Shown piece after piece: positions 15,483-23,122 of a DNA stretch of 64,000 nucleotides. The position numbers and the translations under genes were made by a program. Under the pieces are notes generated by a model that had not been told where the DNA came from, searched no databases, and saw only the letters and a program-made list of their open reading frames with translations. Origin of the DNA: Streptomyces syringium (lineage in GTDB: Bacteria; Actinomycetota; Actinomycetes; Streptomycetales; Streptomycetaceae); NCBI RefSeq assembly GCF_017876625.1, contig NZ_JAGIOH010000001.1, positions 5,911,501-5,975,500 of the forward strand, read 5' to 3'. The number at the start of each line of letters is the position of its first letter. Position 1 is the first letter of the stretch.

Positions 15483-16238
15483 TCAAGCCCGCAGCCTGGC
15501 CGCCGGAGTGAGCGCGACGGCCCGCGCCGCCTCCTCGTACCGTCGCAACAGCAGCGAGACGACCTCCGGCGCCGGGCCCAGGACATCCGCCAGGACGTCC
15601 GCGCCCGCCTCCCGGGCGCCGGCGGCGATGCGGTCCGGCAGGCGGCCCGGGGCGAGGACGTACGGGGCGACCGCGATGTGGCGGATGCCCTCCGCGCGCA
15701 GGGAACGGACGGCGTCCTCCGTGCGCGGCAGGGAAGCGGAGGCGAACGCGGGTCGCACGGCGCACCAACCGGTGTGCCGCCACTCCCGCGCGATTTCAGC
15801 GATCACCGCGCTCGCCTCCGGGTCGGTGGAGCCCGCCGAGGCCAGGACGACCCCGGTCCGGCTCCGGTCGCCGGGCCGCAGCCCGGCCTCGTACAGCCGC
15901 CGTTCCAAGGCGGCCGTCAGCAGGTGGGAAGGGCCGAGGACGGCGGCCTGCCGCACCCGCAGCCACGGCAGCCGGGCCGCCGCCTCGCGCAGCACCGCCG
16001 GGATGTCGGCCTTGGCGTGGAAGGCACGGGTCAGCAGCAGGGGAAGGGCGACGACGTCCCGTACGCCCTCCGCCGACAACCGCTCCAGCACCCGGGGCAC
16101 GCTCGGCGCGCAGAAGTCGAGGAAACCCACCTCGACGCGAAGCTGTGGGCGCAGCGCCGCCAGCCGGTCCCGGAGCATCGTCACCGTCGCCGCGTGGCGG
16201 GGGTCGCGGCTGCCGTGGGCGACGATCAACACCACCAT
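15483..16238 (-). CDS. sirohydrochlorin chelatase-like protein (CbiX/SirB)
   Basis: ATG 16238 is four bases after the permease stop. The protein of 251 residues carries two CbiX half-domains: the first begins VVLIVAHGSRDPRHAAT with the metal-site histidine, and has LPLLLTRAFHAKADIP; the second has GVVLASAGSTDP and HIAVAPYVLAPGRLPDRI. It inserts iron into sirohydrochlorin to make siroheme, the cofactor of the SirA sulfite reductase at the other end of this cluster. The second half lacks the usual histidine at GSTDP. Confidence 0.88.
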   Translation of the reverse strand: MVVLIVAHGSRDPRHAATVTMLRDRLAALRPQLRVEVGFLDFCAPSVPRVLERLSAEGVRDVVALPLLLTRAFHAKADIPAVLREAAARLPWLRVRQAAVLGPSHLLTAALERRLYEAGLRPGDRSRTGVVLASAGSTDPEASAVIAEIAREWRHTGWCAVRPAFASASLPRTEDAVRSLRAEGIRHIAVAPYVLAPGRLPDRIAAGAREAGADVLADVLGPAPEVVSLLLRRYEEAARAVALTPAARLRA

Positions 16239-16242
16239 GCGC

Positions 16243-17142
16243 TCACCCCTGGCGCGTCGCCAGGCCGCGGGTGCGCAGCACACGGCGCTCCAACGGGCTG
16301 AAGACGATCAGGTCGATGGCGATACCGACGAAGAGGATGAGGAGGATGCCGAGCAGCACGCCCGGCATGTCGGAGTCGGTCCGGGCGTTCTCCAGGTACT
16401 GGCCGAGACCCAGGCCCAGGTCGGGGGAGGAGGCGATGAGTTCGGCGGCCATCAGCGAGCGCCAGGAGAAGGCCCAGCCCTGCTTGAGGCCGGCGAGGTA
16501 GCCGGGCAGGGCGGCCGGCAGCAGGATGTGCCAGGCGCCGCGCGCCCCGGTGGCGCCGATGGTGCGTCCGGCCCGCAGATACAGCGGCGGCACCTGGTCG
16601 ATGCCGGAGACCAGGCCGTTGGCGATGGACGGCACCGCGCCCAGCAGGATCACCGCGTACATCGCCGAGTCGGTGATGCCGAGCCAGATGACGGCGGCCG
16701 GTACCCAGGCGACGGACGGCAGTGACTGGAGGCCGGAGAGGATCGGGCCGAGGGCGGCCCGTACGAACCGCACCCGGGCGACCAGCAGTCCCAGCGGGGT
16801 GCCGAGGGCCAGGGCGGCGGCGAAGCCCAGCAGGCCGCGCGAGACGCTGGTCCAGACGATGTCGAACAGGGTGCCCTGCACCCACAGCTCGGTGAGGCTG
16901 TGCCAGACGGCGGAGGGGTCGGGCAGCTTGTAGTCGTCGGTGACCTCCGCCAGGACCAGGAGCTTCCAGACGACGAGCACCAGGACGACGGCGCTCACGG
17001 GCGGCAGGACCTTGTGCAGCAGGATTTGGGTGAAGGGCGTCCGCTTGACCTGCACCGCGTCCAGCGCGTCGAGCCCGGCCTCCAGTCCCGAGAGGTCGTG
17101 CCCGTCGGGTTTCGTCTTCCCGGCGGTGTCAGTGCTGGCCAT
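16243..17142 (-). CDS. sulfonate/sulfate-type ABC transporter permease
   Basis: ATG 17142 overlaps the ATPase gene by 14 bases. The 299-residue protein has an N-terminal cytoplasmic tail and about six membrane segments (VSAVVLVLVVWKLLVLA, LLGFAAALALGTPLGLLVA). The EAA-type loop that contacts the ATPase is GATGARGAWHILLPAALPG near residues 205-225. It belongs to the SsuC/TauC family. By linkage to cysNDCH and sirA it imports an organic sulfonate or sulfate as sulfur source. Confidence 0.9.
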   Translation of the reverse strand: MASTDTAGKTKPDGHDLSGLEAGLDALDAVQVKRTPFTQILLHKVLPPVSAVVLVLVVWKLLVLAEVTDDYKLPDPSAVWHSLTELWVQGTLFDIVWTSVSRGLLGFAAALALGTPLGLLVARVRFVRAALGPILSGLQSLPSVAWVPAAVIWLGITDSAMYAVILLGAVPSIANGLVSGIDQVPPLYLRAGRTIGATGARGAWHILLPAALPGYLAGLKQGWAFSWRSLMAAELIASSPDLGLGLGQYLENARTDSDMPGVLLGILLILFVGIAIDLIVFSPLERRVLRTRGLATRQG

Positions 17143-17935
17143 GGCGGCGGATCTCCCCACGCAGTTCTTCGGTTATCTCGACGGACAGGTCCGCGACGGC
17201 CGCGTCCTCGATCCGCCGCGGCTGCGGAATGCCGACCTCCCACTCCCGGGCCACCCGGCCGGGCCGCGAGGACAGCAGCACCACGCGCTGGGCGAGCCGG
17301 ACCGCCTCGCGGACGTTGTGCGTCACGAACAGCACCGACAGCGAGGTCTCGGACCAGATGCGGGTCAGTTCGTGGTGCAGCACGTCCCGGGTGATGGCGT
17401 CGAGCGCGGCGAACGGCTCGTCCATCAGCAGCAGTTGGCTGTCCTGCGCCAGGGCGCGGGCGAGGGCGACGCGCTGTCGCATCCCGCCGGACAGCTCGTG
17501 CACCCGCTTGCGGTACGAGCCGCCGAGCCGCACCAGGTCCAGCAGCCGCTCGGCCTCCGGCCGCCGCTCGGCCCTCGGCACCCCGCGCAGCCGCAGGGCG
17601 AGCTCGATGTTCCGGCCCGCGGTCAGCCAGGGGAAGAGCGCGTGCTCCTGGAACATCAGCGCCGGCCTGCCGCCGGGCACCTCGATCGTGCCGGCCGTCG
17701 GCCGGTCCAGTCCGGCGACGAGGTTGAGCAGCGTGGACTTGCCGCAGCCCGAGGCGCCCAGCAGACAGACGAACTCGCCGGGCCGCACGTCGAGGGTGAT
17801 GTCGTCCAGGACGGGCTGGGCCGCCCCGGGGCGGCCGAAGCTCTTGTGGACGTGGTGGAGCCGGACGGCTGCCGGGGCGTCCTGCGGGACGACGACAGCC
17901 GTGCCGGTCTTCTCGGTGGACAGTGCCGGGGCCAT
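17129..17935 (-). CDS. sulfonate/sulfate-type ABC transporter ATPase
   Basis: 268 residues with Walker A GASGCGKST at about 59-67, Q-loop MFQEHALFPW, signature LSGGMRQR, Walker B LLLMDEPFAALD and switch histidine in FVTHNV. It is SsuB/TauB-like. The ATG at 17935 has a full-strength AGGAGGTG site. It energises the neighbouring permease and is translationally linked to it. Confidence 0.93.
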   Translation of the reverse strand: MAPALSTEKTGTAVVVPQDAPAAVRLHHVHKSFGRPGAAQPVLDDITLDVRPGEFVCLLGASGCGKSTLLNLVAGLDRPTAGTIEVPGGRPALMFQEHALFPWLTAGRNIELALRLRGVPRAERRPEAERLLDLVRLGGSYRKRVHELSGGMRQRVALARALAQDSQLLLMDEPFAALDAITRDVLHHELTRIWSETSLSVLFVTHNVREAVRLAQRVVLLSSRPGRVAREWEVGIPQPRRIEDAAVADLSVEITEELRGEIRRHGQH

Positions 17936-17985
17936 CCGGTCACCTCCTGAGGTCTGGGCGCCGACGGGTCGGCGGTCGCTGCGTG

Positions 17986-18026
17986 GCGGGCTTGGCGGGC
18001 TTGCTGGGCTTGGCGGGCTTGTGGGG
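17986..18026. repeat. short tandem repeat between transporter genes
   Basis: GGGCTTGGCGGGCTTG occurs twice, separated by CT, between the binding-protein stop and the ATPase start. It is intergenic and could form a hairpin or be a slippage product. Confidence 0.6.
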
Positions 18027-18054
18027 CTCTACGGGAATGCGCGACGGCCGGGGG

Positions 18055-19158
18055 CTAACGCTTGCCGAGGTTCGCGGCGTCGACCGCCGGCTTGCCCTGG
18101 GCCTTCAGGACCTTGTTCAGCGGTGCCAGGTCGTAGATGCCGGACAGGTCCGGCTCCTCCAGCAGACCGGCCTTCACGGCATGGTCCGCCTCGGCCCGCA
18201 GGGTCGATGCGAGCGGGTCGTCGGTGACGGCGATGCTCCGCCACGCCGGGTCGAGCACCTTGGCGGGCAGTGCCTTGCCGGTGAAGCCCTTGAGGGCCGC
18301 GTTGGCGGAGGCCTTCGCCTTGTCGGGGTTCGCCGTGATCCATGCGTTGGTCTTCACCGAGCCGCGCAGCACGGCCTCGACCACATCCGGGTGGGCATCG
18401 AGGAACTTCTGCGACACGATCACATTCGTGATCACGAACTTCTTGTCCGGCCACAGCGTGCTCTCGTCGAGCAGGACCTTTCCGCCCTCGGCGACCAGCT
18501 TCGAGGCGGTCGGCTCCGGCACCCAGGCGCCGTCGATGGAACCGGACTTGTAGGCATCGGCCGTCACCTTGTTGTCCGTGCGGACGACGGACACGTCCCC
18601 CTTGCCGCTCTGCGGATCGACCTTCCAGCCCTTCTCGGCGACCCAGTTGAGGAACGCCACGTCCTGGGTGTTGCCCTTCTGCGGCGTCGCGATCCTCTTG
18701 CCCTTGACGTCGTCGAGCGAGGAGACCCGGTCCGGGTTCACGACGAGCTTCACACCACCGGAGGCGGAACCCGAGATGATGCGCAGGTTCTTGCCCTTGG
18801 ACTTCACGTAGCCGTTGATGGCGGGGGACGGACCGATCCAGCCGATGTCGATCGAATCCGCGTTGAGGGCCTCGATCTCGGCCGGCCCCGCGTTGAAGGT
18901 CGTGGCGCGGAGCTTGGTGCCGCCCAGCTCCTTCTGGAGGATCCCCTCGTGGTCACCGACCAGCGGGGTGGCGTGGGTGATGTTGGGAAAGTAGCCGATC
19001 CGTACCGTGTCGACGGACAGTTTCGCGCCCACGGCGGCGGTGTTGCTCTTGTCGTCCTTCTTCGCCGAGCCGTAGCCGCAGGCGCCCAGGGCGCCGATCA
19101 GCAGGGGGAGGGCGACGGCGGCCGCGAGGGCGCGGCGGGCGGGACGGGCGGCAGACAC
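18055..19158 (-). CDS. ABC transporter substrate-binding lipoprotein (aliphatic sulfonate type)
   Basis: 367 residues. The N-terminus is a lipoprotein signal (ALPLLIGALGAC, lipid-modified cysteine at about 27). The mature protein has the SsuA/NMT1 fold: RIGYFPNITHATPLVG, AGPAEIEALNADSIDIGWI, KGKRIATPQKGNTQDVAF, GSIDGAWVPEPTASKLV. It captures a sulfonate or related sulfur compound outside the membrane for the ATPase/permease pair downstream. It lies in the same direction as cysN and the small ORF ahead of it. Confidence 0.92.
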   Translation of the reverse strand: MSAARPARRALAAAVALPLLIGALGACGYGSAKKDDKSNTAAVGAKLSVDTVRIGYFPNITHATPLVGDHEGILQKELGGTKLRATTFNAGPAEIEALNADSIDIGWIGPSPAINGYVKSKGKNLRIISGSASGGVKLVVNPDRVSSLDDVKGKRIATPQKGNTQDVAFLNWVAEKGWKVDPQSGKGDVSVVRTDNKVTADAYKSGSIDGAWVPEPTASKLVAEGGKVLLDESTLWPDKKFVITNVIVSQKFLDAHPDVVEAVLRGSVKTNAWITANPDKAKASANAALKGFTGKALPAKVLDPAWRSIAVTDDPLASTLRAEADHAVKAGLLEEPDLSGIYDLAPLNKVLKAQGKPAVDAANLGKR

Positions 19159-19257
19159 GAGGGGGGTTCCTCTCGGTGGTCCGGGCGTACGGCTAGGGCA
19201 CGCCCGGCGTCGGCTGGGGTCTTCGGGGGTGGGGGAGGTGCGGCGGCGGTACGGGCG

Positions 19258-19398
19258 TCAGCGCACACATCGCCCGACCCCGCCCTGTCCGCTGCCGAGG
19301 GCGCCGCTGCCGATCCGGCCGCCCTCCTTGTCGAAGGTCGAGAAGAAGTCCCTGCCCATCGGGTTCGTGCCCATCGGGATCGTGTCCGTCGAGGTCAT
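19258..19398 (-). CDS. small ORF coupled to cysN
   Basis: ATG 19398 lies two bases after the cysN stop. The 46-codon frame has strong genome-typical third-position GC: MTSTDTIPMGTNPMGRDFF, then TFDKEGGRIGSGALG, ending VGRCVR. No family recognised. Either a real small protein of the sulfur operon or the remnant of a longer gene; it fills what would otherwise be an empty 240-base gap. Confidence 0.42.
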   Translation of the reverse strand: MTSTDTIPMGTNPMGRDFFSTFDKEGGRIGSGALGSGQGGVGRCVR

Positions 19399-19400
19399 GA

Positions 19401-20738
19401 TCAGAAGTCCCATCCCTCGTCGTCGGCCACCGCCGGAGCGGCCTCGCCCGTCGCCTCCGCCGCGAACGCCGCGCCCGCCATGCCCGCCGTCAGCGTCGTG
19501 CCGTCGGCGGGGTCGACGAGCAGGAACGAACCCGTACGGCGGGAGTCGGCGTAGGCGTCGAGCGCCAGCGGCTCGGCGGTGCGCAGCACCACGCGCCCGA
19601 TGTCATTGGCGGCCAGCTCGCGGGGCGCGGGGTGCTGGGAGAGGTCGCCCAGCGTCAGCCGCGACGGGATGTCCTTGACGATCGCCTTGACCGTGCGGGT
19701 GGTGTGCTTGAGCAGCACCCGGTCCCCGACCCGCAGCGGCCGGTCGGCCACATGGCAGACGGTCGCCTCGACGTCCCGTGTGAGGGCCGGCACGCCGGTG
19801 GTGGGGGCGATGAGATCGCCCCGGGAGACGTCCAGGTCGTCGGCGAGGCGCAGGGTCACGGACTGCGGGGCCCAGGCCACGTCGACCTGCGAGCCGAGCG
19901 CGTCGATGCCGGCGATGGTGCTGCGCCGACCCGACGGCAGCACGGTGACGTCCTCGCCGACGCGCAGCACCCCGGAGGCGAGCTGCCCCGCGTAGCCGCG
20001 GTAGTCGCGGTGCTCGGGGGTCTGCGGGCGGATGACGTACTGGACGGGGAAGCGGGCCGGGTCGCCGGTGGGGTCGGCGACGACGGGGACGCTCTCCAGG
20101 TGCTCCAGCACGGTCGGGCCGCCGTACCAGTCCATGTGCGCCGACGGCGTCACCACGTTGTCACCGGCCAGCGCGGAGATCGGCACCGCGGTGACGTCCG
20201 GCACGCCGAGCGAGGCGGCGTACGCGGTGAACTCCTCGGCGATGTCCGCGAAGACGGGCTCCGCGTAGTCGACGAGGTCCATCTTGTTGACCGCCAGCAC
20301 GACGTGCGGGACGCGCAGCAGGGCGGCCACGGCGGCGTGCCGGCGGGTCTGCTCGACGACGCCGTTGCGGGCGTCGACCAGCACCACGGCGAGCTCGGCG
20401 GTGGAGGCGCCGGTGACCATGTTGCGGGTGTACTGCACGTGCCCGGGGGTGTCGGCGAGGACGAACCGGCGGCGCGGGGTGGCGAAATAGCGGTACGCGA
20501 CGTCGATGGTGATGCCCTGCTCGCGCTCCGCGCGCAGCCCGTCCGTCAGCAGCGCCAGGTCGGGCGCCTGCTGCCCGCGGCCCAGCGAGGCCCGCTCGAC
20601 GGCTTCCAGCTGGTCGGCCAGCACCGACTTGGAGTCGTGCAGCAGCCGCCCCACCAGCGTGGACTTGCCGTCGTCCACCGAGCCGGCGGTGGCGAAGCGC
20701 AGCAGCGAGGTCGCCGCCGGGTCGATCGATGTGCTCAT
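19401..20738 (-). CDS. cysN: sulfate adenylyltransferase subunit 1 (GTPase)
   Basis: 445 residues, an EF-Tu-like GTPase: G1 GSVDDGKST at about 19-27, G3 DTPGH in VLADTPGHVQYTRN, G4 NKMDLV. It lacks the fused APS kinase domain seen in some CysN/NodQ proteins, consistent with a separate cysC. With CysD it makes adenosine 5'-phosphosulfate from sulfate and ATP, driven by GTP hydrolysis. It starts two bases after the cysD stop. Confidence 0.96.
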   Translation of the reverse strand: MSTSIDPAATSLLRFATAGSVDDGKSTLVGRLLHDSKSVLADQLEAVERASLGRGQQAPDLALLTDGLRAEREQGITIDVAYRYFATPRRRFVLADTPGHVQYTRNMVTGASTAELAVVLVDARNGVVEQTRRHAAVAALLRVPHVVLAVNKMDLVDYAEPVFADIAEEFTAYAASLGVPDVTAVPISALAGDNVVTPSAHMDWYGGPTVLEHLESVPVVADPTGDPARFPVQYVIRPQTPEHRDYRGYAGQLASGVLRVGEDVTVLPSGRRSTIAGIDALGSQVDVAWAPQSVTLRLADDLDVSRGDLIAPTTGVPALTRDVEATVCHVADRPLRVGDRVLLKHTTRTVKAIVKDIPSRLTLGDLSQHPAPRELAANDIGRVVLRTAEPLALDAYADSRRTGSFLLVDPADGTTLTAGMAGAAFAAEATGEAAPAVADDEGWDF

Positions 20739-20740
20739 GG

Positions 20741-21655
20741 CTAGAAGTACCCCTCGCGCTTGCGGTCCTCCATCGCGGCCTCCGACAGTTTGTCGTCGGC
20801 CCTCGTCGCGCCCCGCTCGGTCAGCCGGGACGCGGCGATCTCCGCGATGACGTCCGTGATCGTCACCGCCGAGGAGTCGACGGCACCGGTGCAGGACATG
20901 TCACCGACCGTGCGGTAACGCACCAGCCGTCTGACGACCCGCTCCCCGTCCTTGGGGCCGCCCCAGTCACCCGGCGCCAGCCACATGCCGTCCCGGGCGA
21001 ACACCTCGCGCTCGTGGGCGTAGTAGATGGCCGGGAGCTCGATCTTCTCCCGGGCGATGTACTGCCACACGTCCAGCTCGGTCCAGTTCGACAGCGGGAA
21101 GACCCGCACGTGCTCACCGGGGGAGTGCCGGCCGTTGTACAGCTGCCACAGCTCCGGGCGCTGCCGGCGCGGGTCCCAGCCGCCGAACTCGTCACGCAGC
21201 GAGAACACCCGCTCCTTCGCGCGCGCCTTCTCCTCGTCGCGGCGGCCGCCGCCGAAGACGGCGTCGAAGCGGTGCGCGCCGATCGCGTCCAGCAGCGGCA
21301 CGGTCTGCAGGGGGTTGCGGGTGCCGTCGGGGCGCTCGCGCAGCCGCCCGTCGTCGATGAAGTCCTGCACGGACGCCACGTGCAGCCGCAGGCCGTGCTC
21401 GGCGACCGTACGGTCGCGGTAGGCGAGGACCTCGGGGAAGTTGTGACCGGTGTCGACGTGCAGCAGCGAGAACGGCACCGCCGCCGGGGCGAACGCCTTC
21501 AGCGCCAGGTGCAGCATGACGATCGAGTCCTTGCCACCGGAGAAGAGGATCACCGGCCGCTCGAACTCCCCCGCCACCTCACGGAAGATGTGCACCGCCT
21601 CCGACTCCAGCGCGTCCAGATGCGTCAGGGCGTAGGGGGTCTCGTCCACGCTCAC
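20741..21655 (-). CDS. cysD: sulfate adenylyltransferase subunit 2
   Basis: GTG 21655 overlaps the cysC stop by four bases (GTGA). The 304-residue enzyme has the PP-loop motif FSGGKDSIVMLHLA, then LLHVDTGHNFPEV and the conserved tail RLTERGATRADDK and KREGYF. It catalyses ATP sulfurylation together with the CysN GTPase. Length and motifs are normal. Confidence 0.96.
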   Translation of the reverse strand: MSVDETPYALTHLDALESEAVHIFREVAGEFERPVILFSGGKDSIVMLHLALKAFAPAAVPFSLLHVDTGHNFPEVLAYRDRTVAEHGLRLHVASVQDFIDDGRLRERPDGTRNPLQTVPLLDAIGAHRFDAVFGGGRRDEEKARAKERVFSLRDEFGGWDPRRQRPELWQLYNGRHSPGEHVRVFPLSNWTELDVWQYIAREKIELPAIYYAHEREVFARDGMWLAPGDWGGPKDGERVVRRLVRYRTVGDMSCTGAVDSSAVTITDVIAEIAASRLTERGATRADDKLSEAAMEDRKREGYF

Positions 21656-22209
21656 AGCATTCCCCTCTCCGTCAGCAGCGCATGCAGTTCCGCCACGGAC
21701 TCCTCGACGCCCGACCGGTGCGCCTCGATCCGCAGGTCCGGCTGCAGGGGCGCCTCGTACGGGTCGTCCACCCCCGTCAGCCCGGAAATCTCGCCCGCGG
21801 CCTGTTTCGCGTACAGGCCCTTCACGTCCCGTGCCGAGCACACCTCCACCGGCGTCGCCACGTGCACCTCCACATAGCCGGTGCCGTGCTCCTGGTAGCG
21901 CTTGCGGACGGCCTCGCGGGAGTCCGCGTAGGGCGCGATGACGGGCACGAGTACGGTCACGCCGTGCGCGGCCAGCAATTGGGCGACGAACCCGATGCGC
22001 TGCACGTTGGTGTCACGGTCCGCACGGGAGAACCCGAGCCCGGCGGAGAGGAACTCCCGGATCTCGTCGCCGTCCAGCACCTCCACCCGGTGCCCCTCGG
22101 CACGCAACCGCCCCGCCAGGGCGTAGGCGATGGTCGTCTTGCCCGCGCTGGGCAGCCCGGTGAGCCAGACGGTGGCGCCTTTGTCGTGTGGCGCGCCCGG
22201 ACTCGTCAT
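21652..22209 (-). CDS. cysC: adenylylsulfate kinase
   Basis: ATG 22209 follows AGGAG at good spacing. The 185-residue kinase has P-loop GLPSAGKTT (about 18-26), VEVLDGDEIREFLSAGLGF and the lid region KGLYAKQAAGEISGLTGVD. It phosphorylates APS to PAPS. The neighbouring CysH carries iron-sulfur cysteines and so probably reduces APS directly, which makes CysC useful for PAPS-dependent sulfation as well as assimilation. Coupled to cysD. Confidence 0.95.
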   Translation of the reverse strand: MTSPGAPHDKGATVWLTGLPSAGKTTIAYALAGRLRAEGHRVEVLDGDEIREFLSAGLGFSRADRDTNVQRIGFVAQLLAAHGVTVLVPVIAPYADSREAVRKRYQEHGTGYVEVHVATPVEVCSARDVKGLYAKQAAGEISGLTGVDDPYEAPLQPDLRIEAHRSGVEESVAELHALLTERGML

Positions 22210-22229
22210 CCGTATCTCCTGTGAATCCG

Positions 22230-22940
22230 TCATCCGTGAAGCCCGCATTCCGTTTTTCCCCGCCCCGCCCACCGGCCGGCGCGGGCGTCCTCGTTTGACT
22301 CGGTGCGGCGCGTACACGGCGCACAGCCGATGGAGGCATAGCCCTCCGTCAGCAGCGGGTTGGCCAGCACTCCCTGCTCCTGTATGTACGCGTCCACGTC
22401 GGCCTGCGTCCAGCGGGCGATCGGCGAGACCTTCACCTTCCGCCGCCGGCCGTCCCAGCCGACAACGGGCGTGTGCGCGCGGGTCGGTGACTCGTCGCGG
22501 CGCAGCCCGGTCGCCCAGGCGTCGTACGCGCCGAGGCCCTCCTCCAGCGGCTGGACCTTGCGCAGCGCGCAGCACAGGTCCGGGTCGCGGTCGTGCAACC
22601 GCGGCCCGTGCTCGGCGTCCTGTTCGGCCACGGTCCGGCGCGGGGTGAGGGTGATGACATTGACGTCCATCACCGCGGCGACCGCGTCGCGGGTGCCGAT
22701 GGTCTCCGGGAAGTGGTAGCCCGTGTCCAGGAAGACGACGTCCACGCCGGGCAGGACGCGGGACGCGAGATGGGCGACGACCGCGTCCTCCATGGAGGAG
22801 GTGACGCAGAACCGCGGCCCGAACGTCTCGGCCGCCCAGCGCAGGATGTCGAGCGCCGGGGCGTCCTCCAGCTCCCGCCCGGCCCGCTCGGCCAGCGCCT
22901 CCAGCGAGGAGTGACGTTCGGTCAGATCTATGTGGCTCAT
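22230..22940 (-). CDS. cysH: adenylylsulfate/phosphoadenylylsulfate reductase
   Basis: ATG 22940 overlaps the zinc-ribbon gene stop. 236 residues with the PP-loop-like SSMEDAVVAHLA, FLDTGYHFPET and the C-terminal catalytic KTECGLHG (C232). The pairs C123-C124 (DLCCALRK) and C206/C209 (GCAPC) are the [4Fe-4S] ligands that mark APS-reducing enzymes, so APS is the likely substrate. It makes sulfite for SirA. Confidence 0.95.
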   Translation of the reverse strand: MSHIDLTERHSSLEALAERAGRELEDAPALDILRWAAETFGPRFCVTSSMEDAVVAHLASRVLPGVDVVFLDTGYHFPETIGTRDAVAAVMDVNVITLTPRRTVAEQDAEHGPRLHDRDPDLCCALRKVQPLEEGLGAYDAWATGLRRDESPTRAHTPVVGWDGRRRKVKVSPIARWTQADVDAYIQEQGVLANPLLTEGYASIGCAPCTRRTESNEDARAGRWAGRGKTECGLHG

Positions 22941-23122
22941 GGAGTTTCGGTGTCTCCTTCGCGTGTGTCGTGCCGCAGGCCCTTGGCCAGCAACCCGAGG
23001 AACGAGAGCCGGAACGCGCGGTTGCAGGCACCGCATTCCCAGCTGCCGTGCCCCTCCTCGGAGGGGCGCAGGTCCTCGTCCCCGCAGTACGGGCAGTAGA
23101 AGGGGGCCGCCCGCCCGCTCAT
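22937..23122 (-). CDS. small zinc-ribbon protein of the sulfite reductase operon
   Basis: 61 residues wedged between sirA and cysH with four-base ATGA overlaps on both sides. Two CxxC knuckles (FYCPYCGDEDLRP and WECGACNRAF) form a rubredoxin-like zinc ribbon; the rest is a short basic helix (FLGLLAKGLRHD). Its strict coupling suggests a stoichiometric partner, perhaps an electron-transfer or assembly factor for the reductases. Function not established. Confidence 0.85.
   Translation of the reverse strand: MSGRAAPFYCPYCGDEDLRPSEEGHGSWECGACNRAFRLSFLGLLAKGLRHDTREGDTETP

Noticed and set aside
21652..23031. A fused 459-aa protein joining cysC with upstream sequence
   Set aside because: The upstream part lies opposite-frame to cysH; cysC has its own AGGAG and ATG at 22209.
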